Of a stretch of 43,497 nt of DNA, positions 25,661-33,187 are shown piece after piece. The notes beneath the pieces are model-generated. The model made no database searches, had not been told where the DNA came from, and was given only the letters and a program-made list of their open reading frames with translations. The stretch lies in assembly GCA_900550465.1 (NCBI GenBank), contig URSC01000018.1, positions 1 to 43,497 of the forward strand. The letters run 5' to 3'. Origin of the DNA: an uncultured Alistipes sp. Lineage in GTDB: Bacteria; Bacteroidota; Bacteroidia; Bacteroidales; UBA932. The stretch's first letter is position 1. Each line of letters starts with the position of its first letter. The position numbers were made by a program, and so were the translations under genes.

Positions 25661-26287
25661 TTATTTGCGTCTTGCTGCAATGATGTCCTGAACACCGTCC
25701 ACCATCACGAGCTGATAGGCGTTCATGATGTTGTAAGTGTTGATCTCGTCTACGGAGATTACATTGACATTCTGAAGGTTGCGTGAAGACTTGTAAATAT
25801 TCTCACTGTTTTCGGGAAGTACGAACAGGGTCCTTCTTCCGTTGGCTTTGATATTGTCCAGAATCTGGATGAACTCCTTGGTCTTGGGAGCGTCCATGCT
25901 GAAAGGCTCCACCAGGATGATGGCATTCTCCTGGGCCTTGTAGGTCAGAGCCGAGTAACGGGCCAGCTGTTTGAGCTTCTTGTTGAGCTTGAAGCCGTAG
26001 TCATGGGGCTTGGGACCGAATGCACGGCCACCGCCTACGTAGATGTTGGACTTGATGCTGCCGTGACGTGCTCCGCCGCCGCCTTTCTGACGACCCATTT
26101 TCTTGGTGCTGTAGCTGACCTCGGAACGGTCCTTGGTCTTATGGGTACCCTGACGCTGGTTGGCCAGGTACTGCTTTACGTCGAGATAGATCGCGTGGTC
26201 ATTCGGCTCAATACCGAAGATAGTCGAATCCAGGGTCACTTTCTTTCCCGATTCTGTTCCGTCGATTTTGTAAACTGACAATTCCAT
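25661..26287 (-). CDS. rplD: 50S ribosomal protein L4 (uL4)
   Basis: A 208-residue uL4 with the extended loop motif GRQKGGGGARHGSIKSNIYVGGGRAFGPKPHDY and the globular segment RRTLFVLPENSENIYKSSRNL. L4 is an early assembly protein and in enterobacteria also an autoregulator of its operon; I see no equivalent leader structure here beyond a short hairpin. It starts 4 bp after the rplC stop. Confidence 0.96.
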   Translation of the reverse strand: MELSVYKIDGTESGKKVTLDSTIFGIEPNDHAIYLDVKQYLANQRQGTHKTKDRSEVSYSTKKMGRQKGGGGARHGSIKSNIYVGGGRAFGPKPHDYGFKLNKKLKQLARYSALTYKAQENAIILVEPFSMDAPKTKEFIQILDNIKANGRRTLFVLPENSENIYKSSRNLQNVNVISVDEINTYNIMNAYQLVMVDGVQDIIAARRK

Positions 26288-26291
26288 AACG

Positions 26292-26915
26292 TTAGTCCTC
26301 CACGATTACGTATGAACCCTTAGCTCCGGGAATAGAACCCTTCACGAGAACCAGATTGTTCTCAGGGATAACCTTGATAACTTTGAGGTTGAGAACCTTT
26401 ACGCGGTCACCGCCCATGCGGCCTGCCATTCTCATACCCTTGAATACTCTTGAAGGCCAAGAGGATGCACCCATAGAACCAGGGTGACGGAGTCTGTCGG
26501 CCTGACCGTGGGTAGCTCCGCCCACGCCGCCGAATCCGTGACGCTTAACGACGCCCTGGAATCCCTTACCTTTAGAGATACCGGTAACGTCTACCCATTC
26601 CACTCCCTCGCTGAGGTCTGAAACGGTCACTGTGTCTCCAAGCTTGAGCTCCTTGGGGAAGTCCGCCTTGAACTCCACCAGTTTGCGCTTGGGTGTGGTT
26701 CCTGCCTTGTCAAAATGGCCCTTGAGAGCCTTGCTGGTGTGTTTTTCTTTCATCTCGTCATAGGCAAGTTGTACAGCGGCATAACCATCTTTCTCTACTG
26801 TACGAATCTGCGTGACAACACAGGGACCAGCCTCAATAACGGTGCATGGGATATTCTTCCCATCAGCATCGAAAACGGAAGTCATTCCGATTTTTTTTCC
26901 AATTAATCCAGGCAT
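26292..26915 (-). CDS. rplC: 50S ribosomal protein L3 (uL3)
   Basis: A 207-residue uL3 from ATG 26915 (MPGLIGKKIGMTSVFDADGK); the longer open frame would need a TTG and is rejected because uL3 proteins normally begin with this motif. GKGFQGVVKRHGFGGVGGATHGQADRLRHPGSMGA carries the tip region that reaches the peptidyl transferase centre. It is the first gene of this ribosomal cluster. rpsJ, which normally precedes it, is missing; the next gene upstream is the divergent blaI-type repressor. Confidence 0.96.
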   Translation of the reverse strand: MPGLIGKKIGMTSVFDADGKNIPCTVIEAGPCVVTQIRTVEKDGYAAVQLAYDEMKEKHTSKALKGHFDKAGTTPKRKLVEFKADFPKELKLGDTVTVSDLSEGVEWVDVTGISKGKGFQGVVKRHGFGGVGGATHGQADRLRHPGSMGASSWPSRVFKGMRMAGRMGGDRVKVLNLKVIKVIPENNLVLVKGSIPGAKGSYVIVED

Positions 26916-26956
26916 TGGTTTAATTAATTTGTTGTTAATCAATGAACTAATAGTCT

Positions 26957-26985
26957 CCGCGCACTTTTCGCGGGCTGCAAATATA
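26957..26985 (-). promoter_or_regulatory. promoter and leader hairpin of the rplC-rpsC transcript
   Basis: The minus strand reads TATATTTG at 26985-26978, an exact -7 element, with TTGTAG about 19 bp upstream near -33. Transcription would begin near 26972, and CCGCG/CGCGG (26957-26973) can form a small hairpin right at the 5' end. The leader is about 57 nt. Confidence 0.65.
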
Positions 26986-27060
26986 CCACTAATATTTTAA
27001 TCTACAAGGATTTTCGTGAATTTTTCCACATCCTTCGGTTTTACGAAAAATATTCGGAAA

Positions 27061-27081
27061 ACTCCTAAAAATATTAGGAGT
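27061..27081. promoter_or_regulatory. operator-like dyad ahead of the BlaI-type repressor
   Basis: ACTCCTAA (27061-27068) and TTAGGAGT (27074-27081) are perfect 8-bp arms around AAATA. The dyad covers the -33 region of the repressor promoter (TATATTTG at 27097), the expected place for BlaI autorepression. It differs from the TACA-N2-TGTA core of the staphylococcal MecI/BlaI operators. Confidence 0.6.
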
Positions 27082-27096
27082 AACGAAAACTTTTAT

Positions 27097-27104
27097 TATA
27101 TTTG
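27097..27104 (+). promoter_or_regulatory. -7 promoter element of the blaI-type operon
   Basis: TATATTTG matches TAnnTTTG exactly, 20 bp before ATG 27124. Confidence 0.6.
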
Positions 27105-27123
27105 CACCGTAAAAGGAAAAATC

Positions 27124-27501
27124 ATGAAACAGAGACTCACCGCAAAGGAAGAAGAAGTCATGAACATCCTCTGGAAGAACGGGGACATGTTCATCCGCGA
27201 CATAGTGGCGGCAATGCCCGAGCCGCGGCCCAACTACAACACTGTGGCCACTCAGGTCAAATTCCTGGAGGAGAAGGGCTTCGTAGTGCGCCGGCCCATG
27301 GCCAACTCCTTCCTCTACAGCGTCGCCGTCAGCGAGCGGGAGTACCGCGGCCGCACCGTCGGGGACGTGGTGTCCAGGTACTACGGCAACTCCTACAGCA
27401 GCTTAGTATCGCAATTCGTGGAGGAAGAGAAAATGGGGCTCGACGAGCTGAAGGCCCTGATAGCCGAGATAGAAGGTAAAAATAAAAACAAGAGAAAATG
27501 A
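27124..27501 (+). CDS. BlaI/MecI-family winged-helix repressor
   Basis: A 125-residue repressor. LTAKEEEVMNILWKNGDMFIRDIV and PNYNTVATQVKFLEEKGFVVRR form the winged helix, and the C-terminal helices (YSSLVSQFVEEEKMGLDELKALIAEIE) the dimerisation arm. ATG 27124 is chosen because it begins the family motif (MKQRLTAKE) and follows the promoter; the longer upstream frame would start before the promoter. The stop overlaps the M56 gene start by 4 bp (ATGA), the standard BlaI-BlaR1 arrangement. Signal-triggered cleavage of the repressor by the partner is the family mechanism; the inducing signal is unknown here since no beta-lactamase gene is adjacent. Confidence 0.92.
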   Translation: MKQRLTAKEEEVMNILWKNGDMFIRDIVAAMPEPRPNYNTVATQVKFLEEKGFVVRRPMANSFLYSVAVSEREYRGRTVGDVVSRYYGNSYSSLVSQFVEEEKMGLDELKALIAEIEGKNKNKRK

Positions 27502-28805
27502 TACCCTGGCTCATCAGAAGCACGTTGCTGCTTACGGCATTCTACGCCTTCTTCATGCTTTTCATGAGGAGGACAACGCTCTTCCGCCTGAACAGGATAA
27601 TCCTGCTGGCGGGGACGGCCGTCTGCATGCTGCTGCCGCTCCTGAGGTTCAATGCGGAAGGCGCGGCGGCAATGCTCGGGCTGCCCTCTCCCGCGGAAGT
27701 GCTGCCGCTGCCCCGGATTGTCATTCCCGAGGCGCTGGCGGCGGGAAGCCCGGAGGAGGGCGGAACGGCCGTCAGTGGTGGCTTCGACTGGAGAACCCTC
27801 CTGTTGTGGGTATATGCCGCAGGATGCGCCGCTGCCCTGACCTTCACCGGATTGTCCCTGCTCAGGATCCTCCGGGTCATCAGGGACAATCCGGGATTCC
27901 GCTACAAGGGCCGCAAGGTCCACACCCCCGGTACCGCACTGCCCTCATTCAGTTTTCTCAACCACATAGTAATCAGCCGCAGCGACTACGAACGGCACCC
28001 GGAAATACTGCTGCACGAGTACATGCACACCCGGCTCCGCCACTCCGCCGACATACTCCTGATGTCGCTCGTCTGCGCCATCTACTGGTTCAACCCCCTC
28101 GTGTGGATAATGCTCTCGGAGCTGCGGATGCTGCACGAATACGAGACCGACGAGGCAGTCCTAAAACATGGCATCGATGCTACTAAATATCAACTCCTGC
28201 TTGTCAGAAAAGCTGTGGGAGACCGACGTTTCCTGATCGCGAACAGCTTCAACCACTGCAAGCTCAAAAACCGAATTACCATGATGCAGAAACTCAAAAC
28301 CTCTAAATGGGCGGCACTTGCCTGGCTCGCCTGCCTGCCCCTTCTTACACTGATCCTGAGCAGCAGCTCAGACGTAGACACTCCCGTCACCCCTTCCGAC
28401 TCCAGTACACCTGCCGTAACTGAACTCACCTCACCTAATGCAGACCAGCAGGAAGTTATCCGTTTTGTCGACGCAGATGTCAAACCCAAGTTCAACGGCG
28501 GCGATATCAACGAGTTTACCAAGTGGGTTTACGGCAATCTGGTTTACCCTAAGGAAGCCAAAGAAGCTGGAATCTCCGGATTAGTCACAGTAAAGTTCAT
28601 AATAAACACTGACGGCACCATATCGGACATTTCTGTCATCAGAGGCGTCCACGAACTACTGAACAACGAAGTCGTAAGGATCATCTCCAAGTCTCCGGCC
28701 AACTGGACTCCGGGCTATGTGGATGGAAAGCCTGTCCGCATAACCTACGCCATGCCCATATTGTTCCAGCTCCGGAACGATTCCGGCTCCGAGGGAGACA
28801 AATAG
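27498..28805 (+). CDS. BlaR1-like M56 peptidase fused to a TonB C-terminal domain
   Basis: A 435-residue membrane protein. Helices near residues 3-22, 32-50 and 100-122 belong to the M56 sensor region. The zinc site is H173-E-Y-M-H177 (ILLHEYMHTRLRHSAD), with the third ligand region in LRMLHEYETDEAVLKHG. A helix near 300-318 (WAALAWLACLPLLTLIL) leads to a periplasmic TonB_C domain (residues about 335-432: YPKEAKEAGISGLVTVKFI and TPGYVDGKPVRITYAMPI). In Bacteroidota this fusion is common in place of the penicillin-binding sensor domain of BlaR1. It likely cleaves or inactivates the BlaI partner; whether the TonB part energises an outer-membrane receptor is open. Confidence 0.9.
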   Translation: MIPWLIRSTLLLTAFYAFFMLFMRRTTLFRLNRIILLAGTAVCMLLPLLRFNAEGAAAMLGLPSPAEVLPLPRIVIPEALAAGSPEEGGTAVSGGFDWRTLLLWVYAAGCAAALTFTGLSLLRILRVIRDNPGFRYKGRKVHTPGTALPSFSFLNHIVISRSDYERHPEILLHEYMHTRLRHSADILLMSLVCAIYWFNPLVWIMLSELRMLHEYETDEAVLKHGIDATKYQLLLVRKAVGDRRFLIANSFNHCKLKNRITMMQKLKTSKWAALAWLACLPLLTLILSSSSDVDTPVTPSDSSTPAVTELTSPNADQQEVIRFVDADVKPKFNGGDINEFTKWVYGNLVYPKEAKEAGISGLVTVKFIINTDGTISDISVIRGVHELLNNEVVRIISKSPANWTPGYVDGKPVRITYAMPILFQLRNDSGSEGDK

Positions 28806-28836
28806 GACTTCCACAGCCCGGACCGCCGCACCGCAG

Positions 28837-28872
28837 AAGCCGCGCCCCACACCCCGGAGCGCGGCTTTTTCT
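28837..28872 (+). terminator. rho-independent terminator behind the M56-TonB gene
   Basis: AAGCCGCGC (28837-28845) pairs perfectly with GCGCGGCTT (28859-28867), followed by a T run and TTCTT. It lies about 30 bp after the stop codon. Confidence 0.85.
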
Positions 28873-28904
28873 TCCTATTCCACCGCCGTTCCGCCGTTTT
28901 TTTG

Positions 28905-28912
28905 TATTTTTG
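28905..28912 (+). promoter_or_regulatory. -7 promoter element of the sulfatase gene
   Basis: TATTTTTG matches TAnnTTTG exactly, 20 bp before ATG 28932. Confidence 0.5.
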
Positions 28913-28931
28913 TCAGGTTAATCCGCAAAAA

Positions 28932-30571
28932 ATGAAGAGAAATAAATGGACCATAAAGGCCGTCCTGGCCATGCCCGTATCCTGCACGGTATGTACCGGA
29001 TGCGGACAGGATGCCTCGGAAGCAGACGGGCAGGAATCCCGCAAACCGCTCAACATCATCTACATCATGAGCGACGACCACTCGTATCAGACCATCGGCG
29101 CCTACGGGCACGGCCTGATCGAGACCCCGAACATCGACCGGCTGGCGGATTCGGGCATGATATTCACGCAGAGCTTCGTGGCCAACTCCATCAGCGGTCC
29201 CAGCCGGGCCTGCCTGCTCACCGGCAAGCACAGCCACAAGAACGGATTCACCGACAACACCCGCACCTTCGACGGCAGCCAGCAGACCTTCCCAAAGCTC
29301 CTGCGCCAGGCCGGCTACGAAACCGCCGTCATCGGCAAGTGGCACCTGACCTCCGACCCCACCGGCTTCGACTACTGGAACATCCTCATCGGACAGGGCC
29401 AGTACTACAACCCTACCTTTATAGATAACGGAGAGCGCCGCGTCATCCCCGGCTACGCCACCGACATCACCACCGACCTGGCCCTCGACTGGCTCGAGAA
29501 CAAGCGCGATCCCGAGAAACCGTTCTGCCTGCTGCTGCACCACAAGGCGCCCCACCGCACCTGGATGCCTGACCTGCAGGACCTCGGGGCCTTCGATGAC
29601 GCCGAACTGCCCCTGCCTGACAACTTCTACGACGACTACGAGGGACGTCCCGCCGCAGCCGCCCAGGAGATGGAGATAGACCGCCACATGGACTTAGTCT
29701 ATGACCTGAAGATGGCCGACAAAGAGGGCGAGATACATACCGGCTCCGACTGGAAGAATACGGCCGCGCCATGTACAGCAGCGGAGGCGACGGTAAAAAC
29801 ATCACCGCCGGACACATGACCCCGGAGCAGAAAGCCGTCTGGGACGCCTACTACGACCCCATTATCGGGCAGTTCAAGGCCGACAGCCTCACCGGCAAGG
29901 CCCTCGCCGAGTGGAAGTACCGCCGCTACATGAGCGACTACCTGAGCGTCATCCGCTCCGTGGACCGCAACATCGGCCGCGTCCTCGACTACCTGATGGA
30001 GAGCGGTCTATGGGACAACACCCTCGTCATCTACACCTCCGACCAGGGCTTCTACATGGGTGAGCACGGCTGGTTCGACAAGCGCTTCATGTACGAGGAA
30101 TCCTTCCGCACTCCCCTGCTGGCCCACTATCCCGGCGGCTTCCACGGCCAGGTCGACGCCTTCGTCCAGAATATCGACCACGCCCCCACCTTCCTCGAGA
30201 TGGCCGGAGTGCCCGTGCCCGACGACATCCAGGGCGAGTCCTACCTCTCCTTCCTGCGCACCGGCAAGGTCGAAAAAGGCAAGCACTGGCGCAAGTCCCT
30301 CTACTACCACTTCTACGAATATCCCGGTGAGCACGCTGCCCGCCGCCACTACGGAGTCCGCACCGACCGCTATAAACTCATTCATTTCTACGGCCACGAC
30401 ATTGACTCCTGGGAGCTCTACGACCTCGAGAAGGACCCCACCGAGATGCACAACCTCTACGGAGACCGCTCCTACCGCCGCATCCAGAAGAAACTGCACA
30501 AGGAACTCCTGCGGCTGCAGGAACTCTACGACGACCCCGTAGAGCAGGAACTGGCTCAGGGGAATCAGTAA
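28932..30571 (+). pseudogene. S-type (S1 family) sulfatase interrupted by one frameshift
   Basis: A secreted sulfatase split between two frames. The first part (from ATG 28932) has a signal peptide, a possible lipobox at VCTGC, the metal-binding opening LNIIYIMSDDHSYQTIGAYG and the maturation motif SGPSRACLLTG, where the serine after SI is the residue converted to formylglycine by an AtsB-type enzyme. It runs out of frame at about 29756. The second frame resumes in register as EYGRAMYSSGG and contains NTLVIYTSDQGFYMGEHGWFDKRF and the rest to the normal end. Adding one base near 29757 restores a full protein of about 545 residues resembling GlcNAc-6-sulfatase-like enzymes (a weak subfamily guess). 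Either a real lesion or a sequencing error. Confidence 0.85.
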
Positions 30572-30582
30572 AATCCTGTAAA

Positions 30583-31176
30583 ATGGAAAAGGAAGTACAA
30601 TATTTTCTGGAATGTGCCCACAAGTGTGCCGAGGCCGGGCTGCTGTCGTGCAGCAGTGGCAACCTCTCCCTGCGGTGCAAGGGCCAGGACAATGAGGACT
30701 GCGCCCTCCTCTCGGCGACCGGCTCCTGGCTCGGGGAGCTGCGGGAGGACCAGGTCGCCCTCTGCTGCATCAGCGACGGCACCTCCCTGAACGGGGTGCG
30801 TCCTACGATGGAGGCCGGATTCCATTTGGGAACAATGCGGAAAAGGCCGGAAGTCGGCTGCGTCCTGCACTTCCAGTCCCCATACGCCACGGTCGTAGCC
30901 TGCATGAAGGACAAGCCCCGGGATTTCAACGTAACCCTCGAAGGACCGCTCTACGTCGGCCGTGAAGTGCCGGTGGTGCCGTTCCTCCCGCCCGGTAGCC
31001 CGGAACTCGCCGCTGCGGTCGTGGAAGCCCTCACCGCCCACGACATTGTCCTGATGTCCAACCATGGACAGGTCGCCTGCGGCCCCGACTTCCCCGACAC
31101 CTTCCGCCGCGCCGTATTTTTCGAGATGGCCTGCCGCATCATCGTCCTCTCCCGCGGCAATTACACCACCGTCTGA
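30583..31176 (+). CDS. class II aldolase/adducin-like protein with an altered metal site
   Basis: A 197-residue protein of the FucA/AraD fold: SSGNLSLR (24-31) is the phosphate-binding motif, PTMEAGFH carries the catalytic-position E77, VLHFQSPYATVV the metal loop, and LMSNHGQVACG the third ligand H161. In FucA the loop has two histidines spaced H-x-H; here it reads H96-F-Q98, so one zinc ligand is replaced by glutamine. It may therefore not be a classical aldolase. It starts 11 bp after the sulfatase stop, suggesting co-transcription and a place in breakdown of a sulfated, perhaps fucose-containing, glycan (inference). Its stop touches the stop of the convergent ATPase. Confidence 0.8.
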   Translation: MEKEVQYFLECAHKCAEAGLLSCSSGNLSLRCKGQDNEDCALLSATGSWLGELREDQVALCCISDGTSLNGVRPTMEAGFHLGTMRKRPEVGCVLHFQSPYATVVACMKDKPRDFNVTLEGPLYVGREVPVVPFLPPGSPELAAAVVEALTAHDIVLMSNHGQVACGPDFPDTFRRAVFFEMACRIIVLSRGNYTTV

Positions 31177-32328
31177 TTATTCTTCCGGGAAAAACTCCTT
31201 CTGAGGATTCATCAGCCGCTGCAGGAACATTCTCAGAAGAATATCCGGGACATAATACACTCCGTCCCTGACCGCCAGCAGTTCCATACTTGTCAGCTTG
31301 GCCGCCGCTGTCTGCACTGCACTGCTGGAGGCGAGAGAGTGACGGCGGAGGAAATCCACCCCCATTATCTTTTGGGCACGGACATCCCCGGCTACGGCAT
31401 ACAGCAGTTCCTTCTGCCTTAACGGAATATCCGAAAGCATCATACGATAGCCCACAGAAGCCTCCTCTATGATGGAGTCCACAGTCTCCCTCAATATCGC
31501 CACCGTACATTCCCCGCCCTCGGGCACGGTCGCGTATGCCTCGTGAAAAGTCTTCTGCATACAGTACGTATTGCCTTCGAAAAGCCCGTACACCTTGCCG
31601 ACCGCCTCCGAAGCAATTTTTTTCTTTCCTTTCTCAAAATGTCTTATGACGAATTCTGAATATTTCTCGGGATCAATCGGTTTCAGTTCCAGCATCGAGG
31701 CACTGTGATAAAACGGCCTGGACGATGACATGAACATCTGCGACAGCATGTGGGTCTCACTGCCGGAGAATATAAAATGCACATTGCCCAGATGCTGGAT
31801 ATGCGAACGGAGAAGGGCCTCGATATTTTTCTCAGGATACTTGCCTATCTGCTGGAACTCGTCGAAAGTCACGATGCACGGACGGTCTGCCTGCTCAAGA
31901 CACTGGAAGATCTCCGTCAGCGTATATTCGGGGCGGGATATGTCTCCAAGCCCTAAGCTGAATGTCGGAAGGCCGCTGACCGGGTCGAAGCCGAATTCCG
32001 CATTGATGGATTTAAGACCCTGGACAAAATTCTGCAGCATCTTCCGGCTCCTGGAGCGCAGACGGTTGAAGACAGCCTGACCGAATTCATATGTAAATTC
32101 CTGAAAACATGCAGTATGCAGAATATCCACATAGAATGTGTAGTATCTGTCAGATATTTCCTCCCTGTCATAGCAGAAACGGATGAGTTTGGATTTGCCC
32201 AACCGCCTCTCAGAGATAAGGCACATATTTGCACCTCCGGTAACACTTCGGATTATGTGGTCTGATTCTGCTACCCGGTCACAGAAGTATTCTTTCGGAA
32301 CGTCTCCGACAATGATAAAAGGATTCAT
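31177..32328 (-). CDS. AAA+ ATPase of the archaeal-type ATPase_2 family
   Basis: A 383-residue protein from ATG 32328 (MNPFIIVGDVP). Walker A is ISERRLGKSKL (38-48), Walker B CIVTFDEFQQI, sensor 1 FIFSGSETH, and the C-terminal part has a winged-helix-like region (LRQKELLYAVAGDVRAQ, AAAKLTSMELLAVRDG, then a terminal helix). This matches the MoxR/STAND-like ATPase_2 group that is scattered among bacteria and archaea, often as solitary genes of unknown role. The start upstream at 32394 is rejected because it lies inside the promoter palindrome. Codon use is slightly more AT-rich than surrounding genes. Its promoter sits in a 43-bp palindrome. Confidence 0.8.
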   Translation of the reverse strand: MNPFIIVGDVPKEYFCDRVAESDHIIRSVTGGANMCLISERRLGKSKLIRFCYDREEISDRYYTFYVDILHTACFQEFTYEFGQAVFNRLRSRSRKMLQNFVQGLKSINAEFGFDPVSGLPTFSLGLGDISRPEYTLTEIFQCLEQADRPCIVTFDEFQQIGKYPEKNIEALLRSHIQHLGNVHFIFSGSETHMLSQMFMSSSRPFYHSASMLELKPIDPEKYSEFVIRHFEKGKKKIASEAVGKVYGLFEGNTYCMQKTFHEAYATVPEGGECTVAILRETVDSIIEEASVGYRMMLSDIPLRQKELLYAVAGDVRAQKIMGVDFLRRHSLASSSAVQTAAAKLTSMELLAVRDGVYYVPDILLRMFLQRLMNPQKEFFPEE

Positions 32329-32363
32329 ATCGCGTCTGTATTTACTACTATGGTTTACAGACA

Positions 32364-32423
32364 CAAATGTAATTATGAATTTTTCATTATGCAAATTTCA
32401 TTATGAGATTTGCATAATGAAAA
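32364..32423 (-). promoter_or_regulatory. promoter of the ATPase gene embedded in a long palindrome
   Basis: Arms TTTTCATTATGCAAAT (32381-32396) and ATTTGCATAATGAAAA (32408-32423) are perfect 16-bp complements; the 11-bp centre itself contains TCATTATGA. On the minus strand TTTG (32395-32392) lies inside the left arm, exactly 20 bp before TACATTTG (32371-32364), making a textbook Bacteroidota promoter. The palindrome may be an operator; it could also act as a bidirectional terminator with the DUF456 gene, whose stop lies 10 bp away. Confidence 0.7.
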
Positions 32424-32432
32424 CCGCATAAT

Positions 32433-32927
32433 TTACGGAATGAGGGCAATGATGACGTAGTAGAGCATCACTCCGGAAGCGGCAAGCTTGAGGCCTGTTC
32501 CGAGCAGGAAGCCGAGAAATGAGCCTGTCGCGGCCTTGAGACCCTGCCCCATCTTCTTCTCGCCCCAGTAGAGTTCGGCGGCGAGGGCCCCGATGAAGGC
32601 TCCGGCGATCATGCCCCAGGGCGGGAAGAACAGAATGCCTACGAGCATGCCGGCCGTCGCACCGCGCGAGGCGTACTTCGTGCCGCCGGTCACCCGGGTC
32701 AGCCAACCCGGCACCACATAGTCCAGCACCGTCACCACCACCGTAACTATCAGCATGATGATCAGCAGACGCCATGTAATGTCGTCCAATGCGCAGGGCG
32801 AGCCCCAGAGAAAGAGCAGAAACATGCCTGCCAGACTGCACGGAGGGCCGGGCAGCACGGGCAGAATACAGCCGAGAAGGCCTACGATGCCGAGTATCAC
32901 GGCTACTATGTCAATGAAAATTTCCAT
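32433..32927 (-). CDS. DUF456 family membrane protein
   Basis: A 164-residue, highly hydrophobic protein with about five membrane segments (residues 3-24, 28-45, 53-72, 92-116, 134-160). GCILPVLPGPPCSLAGMFLL at the N-terminus and the glycine-rich GATAGMLVGILFFPPWGMIAG are diagnostic of DUF456. The function is unknown. It has its own promoter and no clear operon partner; the downstream ATPase begins beyond a palindrome. Confidence 0.85.
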   Translation of the reverse strand: MEIFIDIVAVILGIVGLLGCILPVLPGPPCSLAGMFLLFLWGSPCALDDITWRLLIIMLIVTVVVTVLDYVVPGWLTRVTGGTKYASRGATAGMLVGILFFPPWGMIAGAFIGALAAELYWGEKKMGQGLKAATGSFLGFLLGTGLKLAASGVMLYYVIIALIP

Positions 32928-32956
32928 ATTGTGCGTCAGTCTGAACTTTCAGTACG

Positions 32957-32987
32957 CAAATGTAACATATTTGGCAATCTGAGCAAA
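32957..32987 (-). promoter_or_regulatory. promoter of the DUF456 gene
   Basis: On the minus strand TTTG (32987-32984) is followed 19 bp later by TACATTTG (32964-32957), matching both Bacteroidota boxes with ideal spacing, 30 bp before ATG 32927. The upstream stretch 32988-33187 contains no gene I can support. Confidence 0.75.
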
Positions 32988-33187
32988 ACTTACGGTCGGT
33001 ACTGACGCGGGGTAGTTTTGTAATCACTCAATAATCAGAGGCTTATGAAAGGTACATGTGCTTGCCGCCAGTCCGGAGCATGCCGAAAAGCACACCGCCT
33101 CATCATAAAGCCTTATACACCAGATTTTTACATTTTTAGGGTGATGCACTACTTACTGTTACTGTTTGCCGTTTATCCGCCCTTACC

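Noticed and set aside
26915..26942. Longer rplC with an N-terminal extension starting at 26942
   Set aside because: It would need a TTG start; uL3 proteins begin MPGLIGKKIGMT, which coincides with ATG 26915.
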